Positions 16,945 through 25,104 of a DNA stretch of 64,000 nt are shown one piece after another. This DNA comes from Brevibacillus daliensis (lineage in GTDB: Bacteria > Bacillota > Bacilli > Brevibacillales > Brevibacillaceae). The stretch is from assembly GCF_021245735.1 (NCBI RefSeq), contig NZ_JAJISB010000012.1, forward strand, positions 124,001 through 188,000. The letters run 5' to 3'. Position 1 is the first letter of the stretch. The number at the start of each line of letters is the position of its first letter. The notes below the pieces were generated by a model that was given only the letters and a program-made list of their open reading frames with translations, had not been told where the DNA came from and did not search any database. A program made the translations under genes and the position numbers.

Positions 16945-17789
16945 TGAAAATTGCATTCTCTCCTTGTCCTAATGACACATTTATTTTCCACGCATGGTCG
17001 CATGGATTAATTCCGGGAGCGCCTCAATTAGATGTGATGTATGCAGATATCGATATCACCAATACGTTAGCAGCGGAGTCTACCGAATTAGATATAGTAA
17101 AAATATCGTACGCAGCCTTACCTTGGGTTTTGTCAGAGTATGCCTTATTACCATGCGGAGGAGCGCTTGGGAGAGGGTGTGGTCCGCTCGTTCTCACCAA
17201 TGCACAGGGTGAGAAAGCAGATGATCCTGCTCAGCTTAGCGGACGAAAAGTAGCCGTTCCTAGTGAGCGTTCTACAGCCTACCTACTATTTAGACTATGG
17301 GCAGCACAGAACGTTCCAGGCGGTGTAGGTGAAATAGTTGTTATGCCTTTCCACGAAATTATGCCTGCCGTACGTGATGGCAAAATTGATGCGGGACTAG
17401 TCATTCACGAAGCCCGCTTTACCTATCAGGAATATGGTTTAACGCTTCTAGGAGATATGGGAAGCTGGTGGGAGAGTGAGACAGGTCTACCCATCCCGTT
17501 AGGTGCCATTATTGCCCGACGCTCATCGGTATTAGATCATGAAGCAATCGCAGGCTGGATACGTGCGTCTCTGGCATATGCTTGGGAGCATCCAGAGGCA
17601 TCGCAAAGCTATGTCCTGGAACATGCGCAGGAGATGAACCCTGAAGTAGCCAAAGCGCATATTAGCTTGTATGTGAATCAGTTTAGTGACAATTTAGGAG
17701 AAGATGGTTATGCAGCTATCACGACTTTACTGGGCAGAGCGATGGAAGAAGGGCTTGTGCCAAAGTTTGATCTTGAATTGTTAAAGTAA
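16944..17789 (+). CDS. mqnD: 1,4-dihydroxy-6-naphthoate synthase
   Basis: It converts cyclic dehypoxanthine futalosine to 1,4-dihydroxy-6-naphthoate in the futalosine menaquinone pathway. The 281-residue periplasmic-binding-protein-like fold begins with the MqnD hallmark AFSPCPNDTFIFHAW; VPSERSTAYLLFRLW and DAGLVIHEARFTY follow. It overlaps mqnB by one base. MqnA, MqnC and MqnE are not in this window and should be elsewhere. B. subtilis uses the chorismate-MenFDHCEB route instead, so this pair separates the organism from Bacillus sensu stricto. Confidence 0.95.
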   Translation: MKIAFSPCPNDTFIFHAWSHGLIPGAPQLDVMYADIDITNTLAAESTELDIVKISYAALPWVLSEYALLPCGGALGRGCGPLVLTNAQGEKADDPAQLSGRKVAVPSERSTAYLLFRLWAAQNVPGGVGEIVVMPFHEIMPAVRDGKIDAGLVIHEARFTYQEYGLTLLGDMGSWWESETGLPIPLGAIIARRSSVLDHEAIAGWIRASLAYAWEHPEASQSYVLEHAQEMNPEVAKAHISLYVNQFSDNLGEDGYAAITTLLGRAMEEGLVPKFDLELLK

Positions 17790-17806
17790 TTTGATATGAA
17801 AAAAAC

Positions 17807-17847
17807 AAAAAAGGCTATCAGCAAAATTGTTTGCTGGAAGCCTTTTT
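17807..17847. terminator. terminator between mqnD and the pseudouridine synthase gene
   Basis: AAAAAAGGC (17807-17815) pairs with GCCTTTTT (17840-17847), with inner pairing CAGCAAA/TTTGCTG. It suits both convergent genes. Confidence 0.8.
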
Positions 17848-17898
17848 GCGTTAACGTAAAAAGTAATTTGCTCCTGGTAAAGAAGCAAATGATACAAA

Positions 17899-18942
17899 TC
17901 AAGAAGGGAAAGACTCACTTTGAAATGGTCGTAAAAAAGTCTTTGGAATCTCTGTTTCAAAACGCATCGCTTTCCCAGTTGTAGGATGCACAAAAGATAA
18001 GACACGTGCATGAAGCCCAAGTCGACCGATTGCTTTTGATTTCGCTCCGTACTTCTTATCGCCAACAATAGGGTGTCCAATATCTTGCATATGCACACGA
18101 ATCTGGTTTTTTCGCCCTGTGTCCAAATGTACTTCCAATAATGAAAAATTACGATTGGACTCAAGCACTTTGTAATGAGTAATGGCATGTTGCCCATCGT
18201 TAGGGCGCTGACTTGAATACATTAGTAACGTTTTGCTTTCCTTTAACCAGGAAGAGATCGTACCTTCCGGCTTCTTCACTTCACCTTCAACTAACGCTAC
18301 ATATAGACGCTCTTGAACGCTTTCTTTCCATGCATTTTGTAACGCTTGCTGGATCTTTTCACTTTTGGCAAACATCATGACACCTGAGGTATCTCGGTCA
18401 AGGCGATGAACGACAAAAATCCGGTTTTGTGGATTTTCATTTCGAACATGAGCCATAAGCTGGCGATATGCAGTCATTTCGTCTTCCTTCGGCGATGCAA
18501 CTGACAAAAGTCCGGCATCCTTTTTGATCACAATGATATCTTCATCTTCGTGAATAATTTTTAGTCCTACCAATGGTGCAGAATCTGCTTGTTTCTCTTT
18601 TTGGATGGTTACAATTTGGCCTGGATGTAGCTGATAGTTATGTGCGGTAACAATTTTACCGTTCACGGATACCTCTTTACGAGTTAACAACGATTTAATT
18701 GAATTCCGGCTCAGCTTTTTTTCATGTGCTAATAGAAAAGGAAGCAATTCAGCAGGTTCTTTCACGGTGAATTGTTTGTTAGTGGAGGGCTTGTCAGCAG
18801 CTTCATGAGCTTTTTTGCTGTTTGGTCTATTTGTTGATTTATTAGATTGTCTGTTGTTGGCTTTGGCAGGAGGGCGTTTACTTGTTGTATACTCCATGCT
18901 GTCTGGTTGGTTTTTTGGTCGGTTATTCATTCTTTTATTCAT
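17899..18942 (-). CDS. RluA/RluD family RNA pseudouridine synthase
   Basis: It isomerises uridine to pseudouridine, probably in 23S rRNA. The 347-residue protein has a basic, low-complexity N-terminal tail rich in Asn, Lys and Ser, an S4-like RNA-binding domain (SRNSIKSLLTRKEVSVNGKI) and the catalytic domain with HRLDRDTSG, where Asp182 is the expected nucleophile. RKNQIRVHMQDIGHPIVGD completes the signature. GAGGAGA lies 9 nt before the ATG at 18942; the open frame continues to 19095 without support. The basic tail is longer than in typical RluD. Confidence 0.92.
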   Translation of the reverse strand: MNKRMNNRPKNQPDSMEYTTSKRPPAKANNRQSNKSTNRPNSKKAHEAADKPSTNKQFTVKEPAELLPFLLAHEKKLSRNSIKSLLTRKEVSVNGKIVTAHNYQLHPGQIVTIQKEKQADSAPLVGLKIIHEDEDIIVIKKDAGLLSVASPKEDEMTAYRQLMAHVRNENPQNRIFVVHRLDRDTSGVMMFAKSEKIQQALQNAWKESVQERLYVALVEGEVKKPEGTISSWLKESKTLLMYSSQRPNDGQHAITHYKVLESNRNFSLLEVHLDTGRKNQIRVHMQDIGHPIVGDKKYGAKSKAIGRLGLHARVLSFVHPTTGKAMRFETEIPKTFLRPFQSESFPS

Positions 18943-19115
18943 GTTTACGTGTCTCCTCAGCAAAAATGCGTATGAACCTATTATAGGTGATTGCAATAAA
19001 AAATAAAGCGAGCCTACCAAAAACAGAGGAGGTGAGCATGAGGAAGAAGGCTTTCCTTGGTTTCCTCCTTTTTGATATAATGATGTGTAAGCCAAAAAAG
19101 GGAGTGTTACAGAAG

Positions 19116-19457
19116 ATGGATCAATTGTTTGACCAATTGAAAGGGTATCTGAACATGGATACAGAATTGCCCTTCATTGATTTCGACAAATATTACAAAG
19201 AAGTGATTGCCTTCTTAGATTCTGAGTGGACAAATTTGTCCGAAGAAGATACGATGCGCATGATCTTCATCCTGGATAACCTGAAAGCAAACAGCGAAGA
19301 GCGTTCCAAGTACAAAGGAAAAGAAGCAAAGAAATTCGCTAAGATTGCTGAGCGTACAAACATCTGGGCACAAGCAATGATTAAGCGCATGAAAGAATTT
19401 GGCGTTAATGATGAAGAAATCGGTAAGCGCTACGAAGCGATTTACGAATCTGTATAA
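19116..19457 (+). CDS. hypothetical protein, 113 aa, helical and charged
   Basis: A soluble, highly charged protein (MDQLFDQLKGYLNMDTEL start) with several predicted helices and no family I can name. A TATAAT box at 19076-19081 and AGGGAG at 19099-19104 favour the ATG at 19116. An alternative start at 19038, after a strong AGGAGGTGA, would add an unlikely 26-residue extension that overlaps that -10 box. A good terminator follows. Confidence 0.7.
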   Translation: MDQLFDQLKGYLNMDTELPFIDFDKYYKEVIAFLDSEWTNLSEEDTMRMIFILDNLKANSEERSKYKGKEAKKFAKIAERTNIWAQAMIKRMKEFGVNDEEIGKRYEAIYESV

Positions 19458-19482
19458 GAACGAATGGTGTATGACAATAGGT

Positions 19483-19519
19483 AAGCCTCGTCCTCTGTAG
19501 TGGAGGATTGAGGCTTTTT
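19483..19519 (+). terminator. terminator after the 113-aa gene
   Basis: AAGCCTC-TCCTC pairs with GAGGA-GAGGCTTTTT across a short loop. Confidence 0.85.
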
Positions 19520-19752
19520 CTATTTTGTTAGAAAGACTGTAATAAGGCATGTAAATGGAGCTGGATAATTTTTCTTGTATTATAACAGCCTATTAAAAAC
19601 AAATTAGTATTAATACAGAGAAAAACGGAGCATTATTGAGATATCTGCATCAAATGAATCCTTATTGACTATAAATGTGTTATAACAAGATTTGAATAAA
19701 ATTGCTGTTGTAGTACAATGAAAACAACAAAATACACTGGGAGGCGTCTCAA

Positions 19753-19896
19753 ATGGAAAAAATCTCATTTTTCTTCGCAAATTTAGGACCGAAATATTGC
19801 TCTTGCTGTGGAAAACCAATGGCTGAACAGGCTGAATCTTACATGCCTGAGTGCTTTGAATGCTCCGAAGGAAAATTCGCCAAACTGGATGTATAA
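19753..19896 (+). CDS. YhfH-like small zinc-ribbon protein, 47 aa
   Basis: A very short gene with two cysteine pairs: CSCCGKP near residue 17 and CFECSEG near residue 35, an arrangement like the YhfH family of Bacillales small proteins (likely one bound zinc). GGGAGG precedes the ATG, and a promoter TTGAAT-16-TACAAT lies upstream. It ends before its own terminator. Function unknown. Confidence 0.7.
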   Translation: MEKISFFFANLGPKYCSCCGKPMAEQAESYMPECFECSEGKFAKLDV

Positions 19897-19961
19897 GAAT
19901 CGTTGAAAATACAAAAGAGATTCGCACGCGTTATCTCATAATGCCCCTATCATTTACAAGT

Positions 19962-20000
19962 AAAGTCATTTCTGCATGGAAAAGCAGAGTGGCTTTTTTT
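19962..20000 (+). terminator. terminator after the YhfH-like gene
   Basis: AGTCATTTCTGC (19964-19975) pairs with GCAGAGTGGCTT, followed by seven T residues. Confidence 0.75.
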
Positions 20001-20037
20001 GCTGTATTAGATAGTTTGGTCATTCTCCATAATCTCT

Positions 20038-20540
20038 ACTGTAGTGGGGAGGCAGAAGAAGCACATTTTTTGACTGCGAACTCGTTAAGGTCCAGCAAGG
20101 GAGCGAGGGCTGTCCGCTACTGGGTAAAGAGTGCGGAAAGTGCAAAAGGGCGAGAATGCTACGGAGTATCTCACAGGTTGCACTTTTTAATCCGCACTCT
20201 TTGCCCAGTAGCTAAGTAGGACCTTAAATAGTCCTGGACAAAAAATGTGCTTCTTCTGCAAACGGCTGCACTGGAAAGAAAAACTCAAACAAAAACCAAC
20301 CGCACGAAAAACCAGCTTCTCTTTTCACCCCTCGCTAGGGGTCTCCGCCCCGCACGGGGTTAGACTGTCCGCCCCGCACTATTCATCGGGACAAAGAAGC
20401 GAAACCCAGCAAGTCTTACAGTGAATACATCGTTTAGAGCTTCCCCGATGAATAGTGCGGGGCGGACAGTCTAACCCCTTGCGGGGCGGAGACCCCTAGC
20501 GAGGGGTGAAAAGAGAAGCTGGTTTTCTCCACTACAGCAG
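20038..20540 (+). repeat. long double-hairpin repeat, copy 2 (near-perfect arms)
   Basis: Same two-hairpin architecture and orientation as copy 1. In hairpin B the arms 20308-20390 and 20444-20526 are 83 bases each and complementary at 82 positions, enclosing a 53-nt loop nearly identical to the other copies. In hairpin A, CTGGGTAAAG (20120-20129) pairs with CTTTGCCCAG (20199-20208), where copy 1 has different but still pairing sequence. Short terminal inverted repeats (CTGTAGTGG and CCACTACAG) flank the element. Noncoding. Confidence 0.88.
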
Positions 20541-20648
20541 GAAAAATTCGATCCTCTAAAATTCTGGAAGACTACAATATAAGTTTTTTTTATTTAAGAA
20601 AAAGGGTATCGTAAAAGTAGCAATGAGAGTGGAATGAGGAGGAAGAAG

Positions 20649-21197
20649 ATGTTTCACCCTGTTATGTATGACAATATAAAGGTGGTTTTGGAAGGAACGG
20701 TCTATGATCATGACCTGGATGGAGACATCGTCGTTCTTGATCGTTTGGATGCAGTTGATTTGGCCAGATATAATCGTTTTTTTCACATTCGCTTTACTTT
20801 GCCTTCCCGAAACAGTGAAGAGCGGATGCTTGAAGCAGAAATACGTCTAACAACGGAGCTGGCAGATATTGCGAGTGAACAGCTGGGGACTTCTTTAGTG
20901 GGTGAGATGGGTTGTTACCTTCAACTATTTTTTCATTTGCCTACCTATGATGTTTCGTTAGATACAGCCGAGTTGTTTCAATGTCTTCAAACAGTGTGGG
21001 GAGATCGCCCTCATATCAAACAGAAGGTTAGCTATGTGCTGGATGAACATCATATTGAACAAGAAAAGGATAGGCGATACCAGCTTGAGACCCAGCTGGA
21101 TTTTCAAAGGAAGATCAGTGAAGAAAATATCATGGATCTCGATTCAGTAGTAGAACACTGCATACGAACCTTACAAACATGGCATAGGGCCATGTAA
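20649..21197 (+). CDS. hypothetical protein, 182 aa
   Basis: A soluble acidic protein starting MFHPVMYDNIK, with a beta-rich first half and helical C-terminal third. I do not recognise the family. AGGAGGAAGAAG directly before 20649 sets the start; an ATG at 20634 overlaps that ribosome binding site. It lies downstream of repeat copy 2 and ends at a strong shared terminator. Confidence 0.7.
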   Translation: MFHPVMYDNIKVVLEGTVYDHDLDGDIVVLDRLDAVDLARYNRFFHIRFTLPSRNSEERMLEAEIRLTTELADIASEQLGTSLVGEMGCYLQLFFHLPTYDVSLDTAELFQCLQTVWGDRPHIKQKVSYVLDEHHIEQEKDRRYQLETQLDFQRKISEENIMDLDSVVEHCIRTLQTWHRAM

Positions 21198-21221
21198 CGT
21201 AAGTGAGTCATCGATATACAT

Positions 21222-21258
21222 AAAAGCAGCCGCCCGGTAGTTCCGAGGCGGCTGCTTT
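21222..21258. terminator. bidirectional terminator
   Basis: AAAAGCAGCCGCC pairs with GGCGGCTGCTTT between the convergent 182-aa gene and the sensor kinase gene. Confidence 0.85.
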
Positions 21259-21381
21259 GTTAACAGATAAGAATTCATAAAAATTCTTATCTGCATAAGT
21301 GCAACTAAGGCTTTACCTGAGCCAGAGGCTTGGCAAAGCTAAGTTTTCTAATATTTTTAGGGACTTTCATAAGCTATTTGG

Positions 21382-22764
21382 CTATTTGTGCTTAGTAGAA
21401 CTTGTCGAGATAGAGTTTTTCGGCTGAATGAGGGGAAGAAAGACTGTAAAAGCACTACCCACCCCAAGTTGACTGGTTACTTTAATGTGACCGCTGTGTA
21501 ATTCTATAAGACGCTGACAAATGGAGAGGCCGAGTCCAGTTCCACCACTGTTACGGTTACGTGATTTTTCTGTCCGATAAAATTTGGTGAAAATCTTCGG
21601 CAAGTCTTCCTCTGCAATTCCTTCTCCTTTATCTATGACAGAAAAAATGACTTCGTTATTCCCAATATCACAAGTAAACAGAATGTTACCGTCAGGTTTG
21701 TTGTAATGAATAGCATTGTTTAGCAGGTTTTCTAATACTCTACGCAATTTTTGCTCATCTGCTTCCATATGCATTCTCTCTGAAACCCGGATTTTGCTCA
21801 AGAACTGAATGGAATTCTCATCCAGTCTCGTTGCATACTCTTCTGCGATACGAGAAGCGAATTCACGAATGTTCAATCTGCTTATATTTATAGGGAAATG
21901 ACCTACTAACTGATTATGGTCCTGTAATTCGTCTAACAGGAATTCCAGATCTGCGGCACGCTGTTCAATTTTAGTCATCTGTTTTTGAATACGTGCTGGA
22001 TCGATGACTCTGCCAGATGCGATATAGGAAGCATAGCCTTTAATTGTAGTAAGCGGTGTACGGAAATCATGGGCAATTGCAGCCATTAATTCTTGTTGGC
22101 GTTCTTCAACTAGACTGATTTCTTCTACCATCTCATCATACTGGTGGAACAACTGCCCGAATTCATCATTAGAGTGATAGGTAAAAGTAACATCACGCCT
22201 ACCGTATTTTATTTCCTGAGTTACACGAGAGAGCTCGTTAACAGGGCGCAGTATCCAGCGAATGACGATAAAGAACAGGATGATCCCGATAAAGATCATG
22301 CTGATGTAGAGGTAGAGAATGAGCATTTCAATCCCTTTGAAGGAAAGAATATCATAGTCATCTGTATAGAATCGTACAACGGTTCTTCCACTTGACTGAT
22401 TCCCACGTTCAAATACATATTCAGCAACAATTTTTTTCGGACCTTTACCTTTTGCATCAAAGGTCTTTGATGACTTGCTCGTAATGGTATGGCCTGTACC
22501 ATCTTTGATTTCAATGGTGTACATCAAGTCTTCTGGTAGTTGCTTGGTTAATTCCTTAACTTCTTCAGGGAATTTTTGTAGATTAGAGCTAATATTTTCG
22601 TTAAAACTAATCAGTTCAGCTACTTCTTTTTCCAACAGATATTGCTGATGAAGATCTGTTTTTAGCTGATCGACAATTATATTCTGGAAAAAGTACCGAT
22701 AAACAAGAAGATGAATCACAATTACAACCAAAAAAGCAAGCAAGATCTTTGTGCTGATTTTCAC
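21382..22764 (-). CDS. two-component sensor histidine kinase
   Basis: A 460-residue membrane kinase: helix 1 at about residues 7-25, an extracytoplasmic sensor region to about 145, helix 2 at about 148-170, a HAMP domain, then the dimerisation helix with the phosphoacceptor His232 in AAIAHDFRTPLTTIKGY, and a HATPase domain with N box (LENLLNNAIHYN), DKGEGI and GGTGLGLSI. It starts with GTG 3 nt after the response regulator stop, so both are cotranscribed. The signal is unknown; the neighbouring cell-wall hydrolase gene suggests, weakly, an envelope cue. Confidence 0.93.
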   Translation of the reverse strand: MKISTKILLAFLVVIVIHLLVYRYFFQNIIVDQLKTDLHQQYLLEKEVAELISFNENISSNLQKFPEEVKELTKQLPEDLMYTIEIKDGTGHTITSKSSKTFDAKGKGPKKIVAEYVFERGNQSSGRTVVRFYTDDYDILSFKGIEMLILYLYISMIFIGIILFFIVIRWILRPVNELSRVTQEIKYGRRDVTFTYHSNDEFGQLFHQYDEMVEEISLVEERQQELMAAIAHDFRTPLTTIKGYASYIASGRVIDPARIQKQMTKIEQRAADLEFLLDELQDHNQLVGHFPINISRLNIREFASRIAEEYATRLDENSIQFLSKIRVSERMHMEADEQKLRRVLENLLNNAIHYNKPDGNILFTCDIGNNEVIFSVIDKGEGIAEEDLPKIFTKFYRTEKSRNRNSGGTGLGLSICQRLIELHSGHIKVTSQLGVGSAFTVFLPLIQPKNSISTSSTKHK

Positions 22765-22767
22765 GGA

Positions 22768-23493
22768 TTAGATTCGCTCCCCGATGAAAACATAGCCAGT
22801 ACCCCACTGCGTTTTAATAAAGGTACGCTCAGTTTCCAACTTTTCACGAAGATTTTTAATGTGAACCGTTACGGTGTTCAATGAGCCATATCCATATCCC
22901 CAGACGCGGTCATAAATCTGTTCGCGAGTAAACACAATACCAGGATTCTCTGCAAGGAATGTTAATAGCTGAAATTCCTTAGTGGATAAATCAATCTTCT
23001 GTTCCCCGACGTAAACGGTGTACGTTTCCTTATGAATCTCTAACCCTTTAAATCGAAGAATAGTTAGTGAATTTCCGTTAACCTCTTTCTCCGTTTGTTC
23101 AACATGAGAAGAGAGTTTACGAATACGTTCATAACGGCGTAGGTGCGCACGAATACGCGCTAACAATTCTTCGGTATCAAAAGGCTTAGTTATATAATCG
23201 TCAGCTCCAATTTCCAAACCGACTACCTTGTCAACGGGTTTACCTTTTGCGCTAAGAAAAATAATAGGCATTTCTCGCTCGCGGCGGATTTGAGCACAGA
23301 GCTCATAACCACTCATTTCTGGCATCATAATATCGAGCAAGATTAAATTAGGAGAAAGCCCTTGTTCTAGCTTAGCCAATGCTTCCTCGCCACTGTTTGC
23401 AAACGATACTTCAAAATCTTCATTTTCGAGAATATCTTGGAGTAATTCGACAATCTCCTGGTTGTCGTCAACTACAAATATATGATCTTTCAA
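22768..23493 (-). CDS. OmpR/PhoB-type response regulator
   Basis: A 241-residue DNA-binding regulator partnered with the adjacent kinase. The receiver domain has acidic DD at residues 9-10, phosphoacceptor Asp54 (ILLDIMMPEMSG) and Lys in FLSAKGK. The C-terminal winged helix ends ...TVHIKNLREKLE...WGTGYVF. The start is a TTG at 23493 with a G-rich site just before it. Confidence 0.93.
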   Translation of the reverse strand: MKDHIFVVDDNQEIVELLQDILENEDFEVSFANSGEEALAKLEQGLSPNLILLDIMMPEMSGYELCAQIRREREMPIIFLSAKGKPVDKVVGLEIGADDYITKPFDTEELLARIRAHLRRYERIRKLSSHVEQTEKEVNGNSLTILRFKGLEIHKETYTVYVGEQKIDLSTKEFQLLTFLAENPGIVFTREQIYDRVWGYGYGSLNTVTVHIKNLREKLETERTFIKTQWGTGYVFIGERI

Positions 23494-23616
23494 AGGAGAC
23501 CCCCCAATATGATCTATTACAATACCTCCATCATAACACGTAAATACAAGCTTATGTGATCAAAAATATGTAGAATATTGTCACCTAATATTGTGATCAG
23601 GTACTAATATAAGTCA

Positions 23617-23645
23617 GAAAAAGCCAGAGGCATTAGCCTCTGACT
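23617..23645 (-). terminator. terminator of the NlpC/P60 gene
   Basis: AGTCAGAGGC and GCCTCTGGCT pair around TAAT on the minus strand, followed by TTTTT. Confidence 0.8.
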
Positions 23646-23699
23646 CTCATATTACTTTGTTACTTTTAGCTTTTCCATACAGGTTGATTTAGCTAAGTA

Positions 23700-24149
23700 T
23701 TATTCGGTTAAAGACGGAATAGAAACGCGTTTCGCGCCCACGTATTTTTTACTCCAGTAGTAAGGATCGTTTAAGCTTGATTTTACTACTCCCTTTCCTG
23801 ATTCAGAATGAGCAAACATATTGTCGCCGATGTAGATACCTACATGAGAGATGCTTCGACCATTGGTATTAAAGAATACCAAATCCCCCGGTTGAAGATC
23901 GTCACGGTCAACAGATGTGCCTACCTCGTGCTGAGAAGCAGAAGAGCGTGGCAAGTCTACGCCAAGAGAATCAAATACGTAACTGGTAAATCCTGAACAG
24001 TCAAACCCTTTTGTGGTTTGTCCTGACGCCTTGTAAGGCACTCCGTACAGTGGATTGATAGCATCGGTCAATGAGCTTGCTGCAAAAGCAGCTCCCCCAC
24101 CCATGACCAGTAATCCAGTAACCAGTATGGAACAAAAAAACTTACGCAA
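23700..24149 (-). CDS. secreted NlpC/P60 family peptidoglycan endopeptidase
   Basis: A 149-residue minimal cell-wall hydrolase predicted to cut peptide stems between D-Glu and the diamino acid. After the signal peptide (hydrophobic core VTGLLVMGGGAAFAAS) comes only the catalytic domain, with Cys51 in KGFDCSGFTSYVFD, PGDLVFF and His in SHVGIYIGD. No SH3 or LysM anchoring domain is present. I place the start at TTG 24149 because AAGGAAGGGG lies before it and all sequence upstream belongs to a riboswitch. Control by c-di-AMP fits known ydaO targets in cell-wall metabolism. Confidence 0.88.
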   Translation of the reverse strand: MRKFFCSILVTGLLVMGGGAAFAASSLTDAINPLYGVPYKASGQTTKGFDCSGFTSYVFDSLGVDLPRSSASQHEVGTSVDRDDLQPGDLVFFNTNGRSISHVGIYIGDNMFAHSESGKGVVKSSLNDPYYWSKKYVGAKRVSIPSLTE

Positions 24150-24156
24150 CGAAAAA

Positions 24157-24287
24157 GCCCCTTCCTTTGAGCCTCCGAGGTTAGCTGATGGGTTCGGTCG
24201 AAGGTTCCCTAAGCTGTTAGAAGAACAGCTATTCACCCCAAAAGTATGGTTCCCCCGTTTCCATTTTCAGGAATTCGGCTATCTTCT
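24157..24287 (-). ncRNA. ydaO/yuaA-type c-di-AMP riboswitch
   Basis: The minus-strand leader of the NlpC/P60 gene contains the class landmarks in order: AGCCGAATTCCTGAAAA, ACGGGGGAACC, TTGGGGTGAAT, a variable hairpin AGCTGTTC...AACAGCT, TAGGGAACC, CGACCGAACCC and CAGCTAACCTCGGAGGCT. These match my memory of the ydaO consensus, including the terminal CAGCTAAC-CGGAGGC block followed by AAAGGAAGG. In this class c-di-AMP binding normally turns expression off. The RNA ends directly at the ribosome binding site, so control may be at translation. Confidence 0.88.
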
Positions 24288-24439
24288 TTTTTTTTACAAG
24301 ACAATAAATTCTCTTTTTCTCCTAAATCCCCTCTTTTTTTTATAATTGTTCACAATTCAGACACAATTAGTGGTAATCTTTTTGTAACCACGACGTCATA
24401 TTTTTATTTTGATATCTTCGTGCATTTTTTTAACTATAG

Positions 24440-24521
24440 AGGTGGAGATACCCTCCGTCTCAAGTCTGAGATGAAAACCATCCGTCCGTCCGTTATGAGA
24501 TTTTGGGCTGTCGTCTACAAT
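24440..24521 (+). promoter_or_regulatory. candidate LiaR-type operator and promoter of the lia-like operon
   Basis: Two dyads precede the operon: GGTGGAGATACCCTCCGT (24441-24458; about 7-4-7) and TCTCAAGTCTGAGA (24458-24471). The promoter TTATGA (24493-24498)-17-TACAAT (24516-24521) has a poor -35, as expected for activator-dependent transcription. That LiaR binds here is inference. Confidence 0.5.
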
Positions 24522-24562
24522 AAAGACATAAAGCAATGACATAGCAAAGGAGGGACAAGTGA

Positions 24563-24979
24563 TTGCAGGAGAAACAAGGAAAAACACTACTTGGAGCTCT
24601 GATTGTGATAGTGGGGATCCTGGTTCTCTTTTTTACAATAGGAATTTCATTCGGTTGGATTATACCTATTCTGTTAGGGGCTTTTCTCATGATCTATGGA
24701 TATAGAAAAATTATGGGAAGGGGCCTGTCTGGTAGCAAGGGACTAGGGGTTATCATGTTCCTGCTTGGGTTTATCATCCTGATGAATCGACTATGGTTGC
24801 CATTCGACATTATTTTGGCAATCGTCGTGATTTACCTGGGATTAAAGATGATACCTTCCAGAAAGGAAACAGCCCATTTTGATTCTTCTCCTTCTATGAT
24901 GGAAAGAGATTGGGCAAAGCGTGTCCTGTATGAGGACAAGATGGATCGCTTTGAACGCGAATGGAAAAACCGTAAATAA
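24563..24979 (+). CDS. LiaI/LiaF-N-like small membrane protein, first gene of the lia-like operon
   Basis: A 138-residue protein with about four hydrophobic helices (for example LLGALIVIVGILVLFFTIG) and a charged C-terminal tail. Its organisation resembles LiaI or the N-terminal membrane domain of LiaF, but the match is by position and topology rather than a diagnostic motif. AAGGAGG lies 9 nt before the TTG start; no in-frame ATG is available. In B. subtilis LiaI anchors the PspA homologue LiaH at the membrane, and the pspA gene follows here too. Confidence 0.75.
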   Translation: MQEKQGKTLLGALIVIVGILVLFFTIGISFGWIIPILLGAFLMIYGYRKIMGRGLSGSKGLGVIMFLLGFIILMNRLWLPFDIILAIVVIYLGLKMIPSRKETAHFDSSPSMMERDWAKRVLYEDKMDRFEREWKNRK

Positions 24980-24994
24980 GAGAAGAACAGATGA

Positions 24995-25030
24995 ACCGTC
25001 ACTAGCAAGAGCCAATACACCGTCACTAGC
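24995..25030. repeat. two direct copies of a 12-bp sequence between operon genes 1 and 2
   Basis: ACCGTCACTAGC occurs at 24995-25006 and again at 25019-25030, a 24-bp period. It is in the leader of the pspA/liaH-like gene and could be a binding site or a recent duplication. Confidence 0.45.
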
Positions 25031-25104
25031 TACAGGAAACTTTAACAAATTTATTGGATACGATTACCTTAAAAAATGATAAACTCGTAGGGAGGAACTC
25101 AAGA

